This document shows positions 16,301-24,059 of a stretch of 64,000 nucleotides of DNA, piece after piece. A program made the position numbers and the translations under genes. Under the pieces are notes generated by a model. That model was not told the origin of the DNA. It saw nothing but the letters and a program-made list of their open reading frames with translations, and searched no databases. This DNA comes from Bradyrhizobium elkanii WSM2783 (GTDB taxonomy: Bacteria > Pseudomonadota > Alphaproteobacteria > Rhizobiales > Xanthobacteraceae): positions 26,287 to 90,286 of the forward strand of contig NZ_AXAP01000036.1 in NCBI RefSeq assembly GCF_000472865.1, written 5' to 3'. Position 1 is the first letter of the stretch, and each line of letters opens with the position of its first letter.

Positions 16301-16672
16301 AGCGTCCTGACCGGACAAACGACCAATCGCAAGCGCGCGATCGAAGCGTTCCAGGACGGCAACAGCGATGTCTTCCTCATCAGCCTGAAGGCCGGAGGCG
16401 TCGGGCTCAACCTGACGGCGGCCGATACGGTGGTCATCTTCGATCCCTGGTGGAATCCGGCGGTCGAGGAACAGGCGATCGATCGCGCTCATCGTATCGG
16501 CCAGGACAAGCCAGTTTTCATCTATCGGCTGGTGGCATCGGGTACGATCGAGGAGAAGATGGACGAGCTCAAGGCGCGGAAGCGCGCCTTGGCCGACAGC
16601 CTGTTCGATCGCGAGGGACGCATCGGCGCGGCACTCACCGAAGAGGACGTGCGTGCGCTGTTCGAGGAATAG
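13346..16672 (+). CDS. SWIM zinc-finger SNF2-family helicase
   Basis: A 1108-residue DNA-dependent ATPase. Residues 85-95 form a SWIM zinc finger (C-S-C, five residues, C-K-H). The C-terminal 450 residues are a complete SNF2 motor: motif I ADDMGLGKT near 669-677, motif II DEAQTIKN near 770, motif III LTGTPVENHLGELW, motif IV region FSQFTSMIDL, motif V SLKAGGVGLNLTAAD and motif VI EEQAIDRAHRIGQ near 1042-1054. The central portion is the long bacterial SNF2-associated region. This architecture matches stand-alone bacterial SNF2 proteins of unknown target, likely acting on protein-DNA complexes. Single gene; a stable hairpin sits in its leader. The ribosome site is weak. Confidence 0.95.
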   Translation: MSVVEDFGQVLPDVVKTKDIYSFFSRSAFEKGYVYQAQGRVTGLEISDDLTRIRSKVRGGEPSPCRVDIELEFDHGRLIDLDGTCSCPIGANCKHVVATMLQALSGALPSEQKTDIGKTPVRSVPILPYDVTAWLDSIGAAMRGDDYPVDVTHRLLYCLQPAQAGTQMPLLGVSLLSVQMRKDGTFGSSPTRPNISGFSAERAPKYFRDTDIDILMRLTRERWAYYHPPRLQSLALLQQIIATGRAFWRDHKGRPLQWGEAREGRIDWQQASKQGVSPQLTVPGATALNAEPPVYIDEAAGVIGPVQLALPPRLSYQLLSAPVIPRAQVAEVARRLGERLPQLHRGLLPGTAAAAVKIDDDPIPILRLKRGREGPSAHFFHDRPERTAVAHLSFRYGPIEIEPRERENPLEAFQAGEVYTITRRRSKEKGTRKRLSEFDFREAKLIHPFLDAGHVDDLTFGEPHAWLDFLEFGVSELRAEGFDVLVDDDFPYRLVQSQGVFDAELESSGIDWFELALGVEIDGERRDLAPVLAALVATPNFTPDRIKQLAEAGDHFYLPLADGRHLSLAADRFLPLVLALHSLSLSGLFGDTSGKIRLSRADVVPLLALENGEFAFRGADSLRRLANLLRDRELSNPPLPANFRAELRTYQAQGLGWLDLLRESGLGGVLADDMGLGKTVQILALLSLEKARGHLSEPALVVAPTSLMTNWFNEAQKFAPDLRVLVLHGSDRKQSFAAIADHDLVLTTYPLIARDHEVLLSRDWHMAVLDEAQTIKNPNAATTRWLRGVKARHRFCLTGTPVENHLGELWSIMSFANPGYLGDKADFSRRWRIPIEKRTDTRRAAALAQRVKPFLLRRTKAEVVKELPAKSEIVERIALEGSQRDLYDSIRLSMSDKVRKAIQERGLAKSHIIVLEALLRLRQACCDPALLKLDDRAKRPSAKLERLMEMVIELLSEGRKIIVFSQFTSMIDLIRGRFDAEAIRYSVLTGQTTNRKRAIEAFQDGNSDVFLISLKAGGVGLNLTAADTVVIFDPWWNPAVEEQAIDRAHRIGQDKPVFIYRLVASGTIEEKMDELKARKRALADSLFDREGRIGAALTEEDVRALFEE

Positions 16673-16731
16673 CGAAACGGGACGGGTGCAAGGCCGAACA
16701 GGAAAGACTGTCTGACGACGACGCGGTCGCG

Positions 16732-17112
16732 TCAGCTCGCGTATTGAGCGATGCCGTTGCCGAACGACCAGTTTTCCTTCTTGACCTCGACGAGGTTGAT
16801 GAAGATGTCTTCACGGCGTAGCCCGAGCGTGGTGTGCAGGCCGTCGGCGATCGCCTTGTAGAGCGCCTGCTTCTGCGCGGTGGTACGGCCTTCGTTCCAG
16901 GTGATCTGGATGATCACGAGATCGTTGGTGCGGTGGATGCCGAGATAATCGGGATCGAACAGGAAGCCATCTGCGTCATGCTCGTTGAGGAGCTGGAACC
17001 GGTCTTTCTCCGGCACGCCGACACTGATGAGTGCGTCATATACGATGCGGCCAATTTCCTGCCGGAACGCCGCGTCCTTGCCCTTGCGAAGATCGATGCG
17101 AACGAGGGGCAT
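16732..17112 (-). CDS. tautomerase family protein
   Basis: A 126-residue protein beginning Met-Pro-Leu-Val-Arg, so that removal of Met exposes the catalytic N-terminal Pro of the tautomerase superfamily. The beta-alpha-beta layout follows: RIDLRKGKDAAFRQEIGRIV, DALISVGVPEKDRF, then a second half with RTTAQKQALYKAIADGL and LRREDIFINLVEVKKENWSFG, typical of the longer Tautomerase_2 group. The substrate is unknown. It is convergent with the helicase gene, 59 bp from its stop. Confidence 0.92.
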   Translation of the reverse strand: MPLVRIDLRKGKDAAFRQEIGRIVYDALISVGVPEKDRFQLLNEHDADGFLFDPDYLGIHRTNDLVIIQITWNEGRTTAQKQALYKAIADGLHTTLGLRREDIFINLVEVKKENWSFGNGIAQYAS

Positions 17113-17258
17113 GTCCGTCTCCTGTTATCCGATGCGACTTCGTCGCGTCCGCCGCGGCGATCGTCTGCAGATGCTCGCAATTACATTAGCTGCATATGCT
17201 GGTATTGAAGATCAAGAGTTGCATCGTAGAATGTAACCGCAACAAACAAGGAGCGGAC

Positions 17259-17924
17259 GTGTCCTGCTATCTCGGTCTCGATGGATTTCGTGGCGGCTGG
17301 GTGGCGGCCTGGATCGACGATCAGGGCGACCACGGCTTCGATTATTCGCCGCGCCTGGATCGGCTTCTTGCGGCCGCGCACAAGCGCGCCATGATCGACA
17401 TGCCGATCGGCCTGACGATGAAGGGGCACCGGACTTGCGATTTGCGTGCCCGCGAACTGGTCGGCGCTTTGGTGTTTCTCGGCGCGCGGCGCAATCTTTG
17501 GGAGTTTTCCGACCAAGCTTCGGCGAACCGCTACTATTGGCAGCACGAGGGCCCGGGCATGGGCGTGTCCTGCCAGCTCTGGAACATCAGGGACAAGATC
17601 AGGGAGGTCGACGATTTCATTACGCCGGAGCGTCAGGCGACCATCGGCGAGGCACATCCGGAGCTGATCTTCCGAAATTTCAGCAAGCAGAACCGCCTCG
17701 AAGGTAAGAAGTCGGAGCGAGGCCGCGAGCAGCGCTTGAAACTGTTGGCCGAGCGGGGCTTCGTCAAGCTTTCAAGTTGGCTGGCGCAACGTAGCGGCAC
17801 CGGGATCGGACGCGACGATCTGATCGATGCCTGTGCCTGCGCGGCGGCGGCCCGCGACAGCAACGCGCGGCTCGGCGGCGATGAGATCGACGTTCGCGGC
17901 TTGCGGATGGAGATCAACTACTGA
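17259..17924 (+). CDS. DUF429 domain-containing protein
   Basis: A 221-residue protein with the DUF429 pattern: LGLDGFRGGWVAAW at the N-terminus, AMIDMPIGL near residues 46-54, RRNLWEF, then GEAHPELIFRNF and a C-terminal DLIDACACAAAARD. The fold is thought to be RNase H/nuclease-like, with the early Asp, the central Asp and the late Asp as possible metal ligands; activity is not established. The start is GTG at 17259, preceded by AAGGAG; the frame is open further upstream to 17196 without family similarity. Confidence 0.85.
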   Translation: MSCYLGLDGFRGGWVAAWIDDQGDHGFDYSPRLDRLLAAAHKRAMIDMPIGLTMKGHRTCDLRARELVGALVFLGARRNLWEFSDQASANRYYWQHEGPGMGVSCQLWNIRDKIREVDDFITPERQATIGEAHPELIFRNFSKQNRLEGKKSERGREQRLKLLAERGFVKLSSWLAQRSGTGIGRDDLIDACACAAAARDSNARLGGDEIDVRGLRMEINY

Positions 17925-17937
17925 GAAACCAAGCGCT

Positions 17938-18108
17938 TCACTTCCGCGTAACTTCCGGGAAGATCCACATCGCGATCACCATGAATGGCGCGAGCACCAT
18001 GATCGCGATCTTCGGACCATGCTGCCCGATCGAGTCCTGGTAGAAATAGGCAGCGCAAGCGACGAGCAGCACGATGATCGATAGGGCTGTCTTGATCGGG
18101 AAGGGCAT
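17938..18108 (-). CDS. small two-helix membrane protein
   Basis: A 56-residue membrane protein that is easy to miss. It reads MPFPIKTALSIIVLLVAC, a first membrane helix, then a short loop with YQDSIGQHGPK, and a second helix IAIMVLAPFMVIAMWIF ending EVTRK. GAGGAG lies 7 bases before the ATG at 18108. It follows the 130-residue membrane protein gene by 12 bp on the same strand and the sterol desaturase gene before that, so it is probably the last gene of this three-gene unit. No function is known. Confidence 0.75.
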   Translation of the reverse strand: MPFPIKTALSIIVLLVACAAYFYQDSIGQHGPKIAIMVLAPFMVIAMWIFPEVTRK

Positions 18109-18120
18109 CGGCACACTCCT

Positions 18121-18513
18121 CTATGAGGCGGTAAACCCCTGCAGCGGGGAGAGCATCAGCGCGAGCGCGGCGATCTGGACCAGGCCAAGGACGGCGAGCC
18201 CGCTGCGGCTGTCGCGCCACGCACCCGGAATGACCTGAAACACCGCGGGAATGAACAGGAAGATCAGGCCGCCGAACACCACGACGGAGGTCCAGCGCAG
18301 CATCTCGTGTGCGAACAAGATCACACCCGCGAGCAGGATCACGAGTAACGCGAGATTGGCGAGCACGAGCACCCCGCCGGCGGCGCCCGCGATCGATTGC
18401 GGCCTGGCGCTTGGCGGAAACATGCCGACCAGCGTGAAGAAGCTGAGGCAGCAGGCTGCGAAGGCTGCCGCGAACAGCACCAGCGCGAGGCCATTCGGCT
18501 CGATGCCGGCCAT
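18121..18513 (-). CDS. hypothetical four-helix membrane protein
   Basis: A 130-residue integral membrane protein with four hydrophobic segments, roughly residues 8-33, 43-65, 73-93 and 106-124, and short polar loops. No catalytic residues or known family motif stand out. The ATG at 18513 has GGCGGAG 8 bases upstream; a GTG at 18522 overlapping the previous stop is the alternative. It lies between the sterol desaturase gene and a 56-residue membrane protein gene, and co-transcription suggests a shared role in membrane lipid modification, which is only inference. Confidence 0.7.
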   Translation of the reverse strand: MAGIEPNGLALVLFAAAFAACCLSFFTLVGMFPPSARPQSIAGAAGGVLVLANLALLVILLAGVILFAHEMLRWTSVVVFGGLIFLFIPAVFQVIPGAWRDSRSGLAVLGLVQIAALALMLSPLQGFTAS

Positions 18514-18518
18514 GGTGG

Positions 18519-19310
18519 TCACTCCGCCGGCACGGAGCTTACGGCCGGATCGATCCGCGGGGTACGCGCGGTCTTGCGCATGTTGCGCTTGACGAAGCGC
18601 GTCTCGTAGCCGTTGAAGAGATGACCGAGCAGGCCGCGATCGAGATCGGACGTGCCGAACAGCCAGTCCATGATCGGGAAGGTGAGGTTCATGTTACGCT
18701 CCATCATGATCGATTGGTCGTGATGGGCGGTGTGATGACGGCGGATGGTGTTCACCATCGGCACGTTGCGGACGAACCAGTTCTCCTCGACATGGCAGCA
18801 GAAATGCATGAACTCATAGATCAGGTACATCGACGTCGTCGTCGCGATCAGGAGCCATCCGACATTGGCCGAGATGAGATAGCCGGCGACAATCGCGAGC
18901 GGGATCGACATCAGGGTGAAGGTCGCGAGGGCGTAAGGCGGGAAGAAGGTCACGCGCCAATCATGATGGTCGGCGAAGCGCATCTCCTGATCGGTGAAGA
19001 ACTGGTGATGCATCAAGGTGTGGCGGTTATAGATCGCGCGGAACGCCTTGATCTGCGAGGGGCGGTGCATCACGTAGCGGTGGATCCACCACTCGAAGAA
19101 ATTCGCGCCCAGGAAAGTCACGGGGACGATCAGCAATTCCCATGCGCGCAGGTCGCGGACATTGGCGAGGTAGATGTAGAGCGCGGTGAAGCCGATCACG
19201 TAGATGATGAAGACGTGCAGCCAGCCATTGTACCAGCCGGCGACCCGCTCGCGGTAAGTTTCACGGTAGCGGCGCTGCCGATCCGACATGGCGGTTGATG
19301 CGAGTTCCAT
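18519..19310 (-). CDS. sterol desaturase / fatty acid hydroxylase superfamily protein
   Basis: A 263-residue membrane-bound di-iron oxygenase. The eight-histidine pattern of the superfamily is visible: HRYVMHR, HTLMHHQFF, ADHHDWR, then FCCHVEE and RRHHTAHH, interspersed with about four membrane helices. Such enzymes hydroxylate or desaturate lipids, sterols or carotenoids; substrate unknown. The ATG at 19310 is chosen over an upstream one because GGGAGG lies 6 bases before it. A perfect palindrome, GTGATATATCAC, lies about 46 bp upstream. Two small membrane protein genes follow, the first overlapping or abutting the stop. Confidence 0.9.
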   Translation of the reverse strand: MELASTAMSDRQRRYRETYRERVAGWYNGWLHVFIIYVIGFTALYIYLANVRDLRAWELLIVPVTFLGANFFEWWIHRYVMHRPSQIKAFRAIYNRHTLMHHQFFTDQEMRFADHHDWRVTFFPPYALATFTLMSIPLAIVAGYLISANVGWLLIATTTSMYLIYEFMHFCCHVEENWFVRNVPMVNTIRRHHTAHHDQSIMMERNMNLTFPIMDWLFGTSDLDRGLLGHLFNGYETRFVKRNMRKTARTPRIDPAVSSVPAE

Positions 19311-19355
19311 GGCCGACCTCCCGATGTCGAACTTGGATGACATTTGAATTTGCGT

Positions 19356-19367
19356 GTGATATATCAC
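19356..19367. promoter_or_regulatory. palindrome GTGATATATCAC (possible GntR site)
   Basis: Perfect 12-bp palindrome in the 117-bp divergent interval between the sterol desaturase and the DUF6166 genes. A related sequence, GTGAAATATCGT, lies upstream of the GntR gene on its own strand near 21735. AT-rich palindromes of this size suit FCD-type GntR regulators. Confidence 0.45.
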
Positions 19368-19427
19368 TAATCTATCAATACTGCAAGATGGCGAGTAACG
19401 CCTTGAGATGTCGGGGAGGAACCACGC

Positions 19428-19751
19428 ATGAAAAGATTTTGCGGAGACCGCACCATCGACGGAGTCGTGGTCACGGTGGATGGCCGGCCGCTCGATCAGA
19501 GGCTTGATCTGCACCGCTACACCGCGAACGGTTTTGAATGGAGCTACGAGGGGGAGGAGCCGCGACAACTGGCGCTGGCGATCCTGGCCGAGCACTTGAA
19601 CGATGACGCCACGGCAAAATCGCTGGTCGAGCCGTTCATGAAGGCGGTGGTTGCCAATTTCGGCAACGAGTGGGAAATGAGTTCCGCCGATATCGACGCG
19701 GCGCTGGCGGCGCTGCGGAAAAACAGTGGTGCTTTTCGGGCCGCATCCTGA
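19428..19751 (+). CDS. DUF6166 domain-containing protein
   Basis: A 107-residue cytoplasmic protein. The pattern CGDRTIDGVVVTVDGRPLD at the N-terminus, FEWSYEGEEPRQLALAILA in the centre and the AKSLVEPFMKAVVANF helix near the end match the small DUF6166 family. No function is known. GGGGAGG is 7 bases before the ATG. It ends 26 bp before the alcohol dehydrogenase start and is likely co-transcribed with it, both divergent from the sterol desaturase unit. Confidence 0.75.
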   Translation: MKRFCGDRTIDGVVVTVDGRPLDQRLDLHRYTANGFEWSYEGEEPRQLALAILAEHLNDDATAKSLVEPFMKAVVANFGNEWEMSSADIDAALAALRKNSGAFRAAS

Positions 19752-19777
19752 AACAGGGCGGGGCGGGAGATCTGGAA

Positions 19778-20887
19778 GTGGGGCTCAAATACACGGCGGC
19801 GGTGCTGCACGCGCCGAAATCGCCGCTCGTCATCGAGACGGTCGAGGCGGGCGAACTCGCGGCCGAGGACGTGCTCGTCCGCGTCAAGGCGGTGGGGCTT
19901 TGCCATACAGATCTCGAAGTAATCGAAGGCAGCCTGCGCAATCCGATGCCGATGCTGCTCGGTCATGAAGCGTCCGGCGTCGTCGAGCAGGTCGGGCCGA
20001 ATGCGCGCGGCGTCGCGGTCGGCGACCACGTCGTCCTCTCCTGGAATCCGCATTGCGGGCATTGCTTCTATTGCGATCGCGACCTGCCGATCCTCTGCGA
20101 ATCCTACCTGGGACAGGCGCCGCTCGCGGTGCAATTCGACGGACGCAGTCGCGCCAGGCTGGGCGACGGGCGTGAGCTCAAGCATTTGATGTATCTCGGC
20201 GCGCTCGCTGAATACTGCATCGTGCCGGCGCAACAGGCGATCGTGGTGCCGAAGGAGCTTGCCTTCGATCAAGCCTGCCTGATCGGTTGCGGCGTCATGA
20301 CCGGCGTGGGCGCCACGCTCAATGTCGCGTCCATCCACTACGGCGACAGCGTGATGGTGATCGGATGCGGCGCGGTCGGCCTTGCGGCCGTGCAAGGCGC
20401 GCGTATGGCCGGCGCCGGCATCGTCATTGCCGTCGATCTCGACGACAACAAACTCGATCTGGCCAAGCAGCTTGGGGCAACGCACGCGATCAACGCCGCC
20501 AAAGAGGACGTGATCGATCTCTCGCGTCAATTGACCGATGGCCGCGGCGTCGACGTCGTTCTGGAGTCGGCCGGCAGTGCGCGTGCATTTCGGATGACGA
20601 GTGAGGCGGTGCGGCCGGGCGGCGAGGTCATCTGGCTCGGCAAGATCGATGTCGCGCAGGACGTCGCGTTTCGATGGGGTTCCTTGATGCAGGAAAAGCG
20701 CATCCGGCGCTCGAGCTATGGCGGCGCGCGGCCGCCGCGCGACTTTCCGATGCTGGCGCAGGCCGCACTCGACGGCCGCCTCAAGCTGGATCAGTTGATC
20801 ACCGCGCGCATCTCGCTCGAAGATGTCAACGCGGGTTTCGAGGCGCTGCGACGCGGCGCTGCGATCCGCAGCGTCGTGCTGCTCTAG
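19778..20887 (+). CDS. zinc-dependent alcohol dehydrogenase
   Basis: A 369-residue medium-chain dehydrogenase. Catalytic zinc ligands are visible in GLCHTD (Cys 42) and GHEASG (His 63, Glu 64). The structural zinc site is C93-G-H-C96-F-Y-C99 plus Cys 107, so this is a true Zn-type enzyme rather than a quinone reductase. The Rossmann motif GCGAVGLAAVQGA lies near residues 196-208 and an acidic residue (IAVDLDD) after it favours NAD. It resembles class III-like or aryl-alcohol dehydrogenases; substrate unknown. The start is GTG at 19778 with GGGAG 8 bases upstream. A GntR gene converges on it. Confidence 0.9.
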   Translation: MGLKYTAAVLHAPKSPLVIETVEAGELAAEDVLVRVKAVGLCHTDLEVIEGSLRNPMPMLLGHEASGVVEQVGPNARGVAVGDHVVLSWNPHCGHCFYCDRDLPILCESYLGQAPLAVQFDGRSRARLGDGRELKHLMYLGALAEYCIVPAQQAIVVPKELAFDQACLIGCGVMTGVGATLNVASIHYGDSVMVIGCGAVGLAAVQGARMAGAGIVIAVDLDDNKLDLAKQLGATHAINAAKEDVIDLSRQLTDGRGVDVVLESAGSARAFRMTSEAVRPGGEVIWLGKIDVAQDVAFRWGSLMQEKRIRRSSYGGARPPRDFPMLAQAALDGRLKLDQLITARISLEDVNAGFEALRRGAAIRSVVLL

Positions 20888-20888
20888 A

Positions 20889-20944
20889 TTTTTTGACGCG
20901 TTTTCTTCACGCGAACCGGTATCCACTTCGCTCGAAAACGCTCT
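20889..20944 (-). repeat. dispersed repeat (GCGTTTTCGAGCGAAGTGG family)
   Basis: On the minus strand it reads AGAGCGTTTTCGAGCGAAGT, GGATACCGGTTCGCG, TGAAGAAAACGCGTCAAAA. It fills the whole gap between the convergent alcohol dehydrogenase and GntR genes. I recall this as a common intergenic repeat in Rhizobiales; it shares the AGAGC start and the CCGGTT core with the elements at 28248 and 51283. Confidence 0.6.
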
Positions 20945-20947
20945 GGA

Positions 20948-21703
20948 TCACGTCTCGATGGTCTTGCGGGTGAAGCTTTCGATGTAGTCGAGCAGGCGAT
21001 CGGACGCTTTCGCTGCGGCTTCCGGATCGCGTGCGGCGATCCGCTCGGCGACGTCGGCGTGCAGGCGCGCCGACAGCGGCAGGTCGCCGACTTCCCGGTA
21101 GTGCTGGTACCAGAAGCGGCGGGACAGGCCGTGCATCAGGCCCATGGCGCGGGAGGCGAACTCGTTTCTCGCGGCCTGGCTGACCAGCTCGTTGAAGGCG
21201 CGATCGAGCCGCATGAAGGTCATGTCGTCGGCCTCATCCGAGGCGCGACGCATGTCCCCGGCAATGGTCGTAAACTGAGCGATTTCCTCCGGCGTTGCGC
21301 GCTCGGCAGCGCCGCGCGCCATCAGCCGCTCGAGCTCGCGGCGTACCTCCAGCAGACGCATCTGAGTCCTGAGGTTGATCTGCGACACCAGGATGCCCCG
21401 TCGCGGCAGGATGACGACGAGGCCGTCGCGGGCCAGCCGCTGCAGCGCCTCCCGGATCGGGGTGCGGCCGATGCCCAGTTTCGCCGCCAGCGACTGTTCC
21501 GACAGGATGGTCTCGGGCGGCAAGGCAAGGGTAACGATCAGTTCCTCGAGTTGCCGATAGGCGCGGTCGGTCAACGTCGCCTGATCGCGCTCGTCGCGTT
21601 CGAGGTCGACGCTACGCGGCACGTCGCGCGAGTCTGGCTCGCTCTTCCTGGAGCTGGCAGTCTTGCTGGTGCGGGCTCGTGGGGTTCGCCTGTCCGCGGC
21701 CAT
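20948..21703 (-). CDS. GntR family regulator (FCD type)
   Basis: A 251-residue regulator. After a charged, probably disordered N-terminus (residues 1-40) comes a GntR winged helix: RAYRQLEELIVTLALPPETI, then SEQSLAAKLGIGRTPIREAL, and LVVILPRRGILVS. The C-terminal half is a helical FCD domain with RLDRAFNELVSQAA, FWYQHYREVG and ARLHADVAERIAARDPE, carrying the Asp and His residues that bind a metal in this class. It probably responds to a small carboxylic acid and controls the adjacent dehydrogenase or sterol desaturase units; palindromes near both promoters fit, but this is inference. Confidence 0.9.
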   Translation of the reverse strand: MAADRRTPRARTSKTASSRKSEPDSRDVPRSVDLERDERDQATLTDRAYRQLEELIVTLALPPETILSEQSLAAKLGIGRTPIREALQRLARDGLVVILPRRGILVSQINLRTQMRLLEVRRELERLMARGAAERATPEEIAQFTTIAGDMRRASDEADDMTFMRLDRAFNELVSQAARNEFASRAMGLMHGLSRRFWYQHYREVGDLPLSARLHADVAERIAARDPEAAAKASDRLLDYIESFTRKTIET

Positions 21704-22263
21704 CTGCCGTGATTCTCCCTTTGCTCGTCACGACGATATTTCACGCGTGACGAAGAGGGTCAATCGGGCGTCGGTGTGGCCATCGTGGCCGCGATGCGTT
21801 CGATCAATGCGAGATGCTTTCGAGCGTTCGACCGTTGGCTTTCTGGCCCAGCGGGAGCACGACAGGGGCGATCGCGGACGTCTATGAGGTCGATGTCGCG
21901 ACGTCCGCGCGTGGAGGGTGGATTGCTCCGCGGCGCTCTCAATGACGACGGAGAAGGCGCGCGATCACATCTATCCCTCAGCCTGAGGAGGCTGCTCCGC
22001 AGCCGTCTCGAAGGCCGAGGCCACCGGCGGGGCCTCATCCTTCGAGACGGCACGAAGGCGCGCTCCTCGGGATGAGGGTCTGGCAGCAGTGCCGTCGCGG
22101 CCTTTCGGGTTTTCTCGAAAGATTGTGCTCGCGCAACGTGCTAGGCTAGCGAGGTTAGGGTCGATTATTCCGCAAAGCAGCATGAACAGGAACGTGCATT
22201 GTTCGCGGCGCTACCTCATTCCATGATGGCGCCATCCTGATCCCTCCATCCGGCAGAGCTATC
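21704..22263. other. non-coding stretch upstream of dctA with dispersed repeat
   Basis: 560 bp with no convincing gene. 21970-22077 is a REP-like block (CTCAGCCTGAGGAGGC, then CTCATCCTTCGAGACGGC, then CTCCTCGGGATGAGG) with internal inverted symmetry. I looked for a sigma-54 promoter before dctA and did not find a good GG-N10-GC match near the gene. Confidence 0.5.
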
Positions 22264-23586
22264 ATGACAGCAGAAGCGATCCGCCCCGCCGCCCATCACC
22301 ATCCCTGGTACAAGGTCCTCTACATCCAGGTCCTGATCGCGATCGCGCTTGGCATCCTGCTCGGCCATTTCTATCCCTCGCTCGGCAAGGAGATGAAGCC
22401 GCTCGGTGACGGCTTCATCGCGCTGATCAAGATGATGATTGCGCCGGTGATCTTCTGCACCGTCGTGCACGGCATCTCCTCGATGGGGGACCTCAAGCGC
22501 GTCGGTCGCGTCGGCCTGAAGGCTCTGATCTATTTCGAGACGGTCTCGACCGTGGCGCTGGCGGTCGGCCTCATCGTCGGCAGGACCCTGCAGCCCGGGA
22601 GCGGCTTCAACATCGATCCGTCCTCAATCGATGCCAAATCGGTCGCGACCTACGTGACCAAGGCGAAAGAGGAGGGGATCGTTGCCCATCTGATGGCGAT
22701 CATTCCCGACAGCTTCTTCGGCGCGCTGGCGCGCGGCGACCTCCTGCAGGTGCTGTTGATCTCGATTCTATCAGGCTTTGCCATCGCCTTCATGGGCAAG
22801 GCCGGCGAGCCGATCGCGTATGCGATCGACCAGGCCGCCAAAGTGTTCTTCGGTGTGATCCGCATCATCGTGCGCGTCGCGCCGCTCGGCGCGTTCGGTG
22901 CGATGGCGTTCACCGTCGGCGCCTACGGGCTGGGCTCGCTCTGGAATCTGGTGGCGCTGATCGGCACCTTCTATTTGACCAGCGCGCTGTTCGTCCTGAT
23001 CGTGCTCGGCTCGATCGCGCGGCTCTCGGGATTCTCGATCATCCGCTTCATCGGCTACATCAAGGACGAGCTGTTGATCGTGCTCGGCACCTCATCGTCG
23101 GAGACGGTGTTGCCGCAGATGATCCAGAAGATGGAGCATCTCGGTGCCTCGCGCCCGGTGGTCGGCCTCGTCATCCCGACCGGCTACAGCTTCAATCTCG
23201 ACGGCACCAACATCTACATGACGCTGGCGACGCTGTTCCTGGCACAGGCGACCAACACGCCTCTGACCATCTGGCAGGAACTCGGCATTCTGGGCATCGC
23301 CATGATCACCTCAAAGGGGGCGTCCGGCGTCACCGGGGCGGGCTTCATCACGCTGGCGGCAACCTTGTCCATCGTGCCTGACATCCCGATCCAGTCGCTC
23401 GCCATCCTCGTCGGCATCGACAAGTTCATGAGCGAGTGCCGCGCGCTCACCAATTTGATCGGCAACGGCGTCGCCTGCGTCGTCATCAGTCTCTCGGAGG
23501 GCGAGCTCGACAAGGCGAAGCTGCACGAGACCATGGCAAACCCCCTCGAACTCGGCGAGGCGCTCGAGCCGGGCGGCGGCTCGTAG
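22264..23586 (+). CDS. dctA: C4-dicarboxylate transporter DctA
   Basis: A 440-residue sodium/proton-coupled symporter of the DAACS family that imports succinate, fumarate and malate. It starts with a short polar leader and the first helix KVLYIQVLIAIALGILLG; family signatures follow: IALIKMMIAPVIFCTVVHGI, the serine-rich reentrant loop GTSSSETVLP near residues 276-285, and GYSFNLDGTNIYMTLA with the TFNLDGT-type motif, then TSKGASGVTGAGF. Length is normal. In rhizobia DctA fuels bacteroids and is usually controlled by DctBD with sigma-54; no dctBD genes are adjacent here. Confidence 0.96.
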   Translation: MTAEAIRPAAHHHPWYKVLYIQVLIAIALGILLGHFYPSLGKEMKPLGDGFIALIKMMIAPVIFCTVVHGISSMGDLKRVGRVGLKALIYFETVSTVALAVGLIVGRTLQPGSGFNIDPSSIDAKSVATYVTKAKEEGIVAHLMAIIPDSFFGALARGDLLQVLLISILSGFAIAFMGKAGEPIAYAIDQAAKVFFGVIRIIVRVAPLGAFGAMAFTVGAYGLGSLWNLVALIGTFYLTSALFVLIVLGSIARLSGFSIIRFIGYIKDELLIVLGTSSSETVLPQMIQKMEHLGASRPVVGLVIPTGYSFNLDGTNIYMTLATLFLAQATNTPLTIWQELGILGIAMITSKGASGVTGAGFITLAATLSIVPDIPIQSLAILVGIDKFMSECRALTNLIGNGVACVVISLSEGELDKAKLHETMANPLELGEALEPGGGS

Positions 23587-23614
23587 CGACGCCATAATGC
23601 ATAACCAGCTGGGT

Positions 23615-23644
23615 ATAGCAAAAAGCGTGTGGCACGCTTGCTAT
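23615..23644. other. hairpin between dctA and arsR-type gene
   Basis: AAGCGTG-TGG-CACGCTT with a second stem ATAGC/GCTAT separated by an AAA bulge. On the minus strand the 3' arm runs into a T-rich stretch, terminator-like, but no minus-strand gene feeds it. It may protect the dctA 3' end or belong to the ArsR control region. Confidence 0.3.
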
Positions 23645-23735
23645 GGCCGGCGGGCGCCGCTCCACGTGCCCGCTTGACTGACGCATATCTCGCCGGTTAT
23701 AGATCGATCAATAGCCAACGGGTTATCGATCCCAA

Positions 23736-24059
23736 ATGCCAAACGCGCACGATGAGCTCTTCAGGGCGCTCGCCGATCCGACCCGGCGGGCCATCTTTGA
23801 GCGATTGTGCCGCGAAGGAGAGCAGACGGTCGGGGCTCTGACGGCTCTGGCCGGGGTCTCGCAACCGGCCGTCTCGAAGCACCTTGTCGTTCTGAAGCAT
23901 GCGGGACTCGTGCGCGACCGCCACGAAGGCCGCCAGACGCACTACAGCGCGCAGCTCGGCGCGTTAGCCCCGCTGATCGACTGGACCAGCCAGATGGCCG
24001 GCTTCTGGCAAAGCCGGTTCGACCACCTCGAAGATCTGCTCAAAAGGATGGACCAATGA
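23736..24059 (+). CDS. ArsR family winged-helix regulator
   Basis: A 107-residue repressor: ELFRALADPTRRAIFERLCR, then EQTVGALTALAGVSQPAVSKHL, the DNA-reading helix, and LRDRHEGRQTHYSAQ wing residues. There is no CVC metal site, so it belongs to the non-metal group (SdpR/PaaX-like pairs) usually encoded with an SRPBCC protein. Its stop overlaps the start of such a gene by an ATGA, giving a coupled two-gene unit. The upstream region contains ATAACCAGCTGGGTAT, an almost perfect palindrome that could be its operator. Confidence 0.9.
   Translation: MPNAHDELFRALADPTRRAIFERLCREGEQTVGALTALAGVSQPAVSKHLVVLKHAGLVRDRHEGRQTHYSAQLGALAPLIDWTSQMAGFWQSRFDHLEDLLKRMDQ

Noticed and set aside
22080..22263. Sigma-54 promoter expected before dctA
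   Set aside because: No GG-N10-GC pair with good flanks was found close to the gene.
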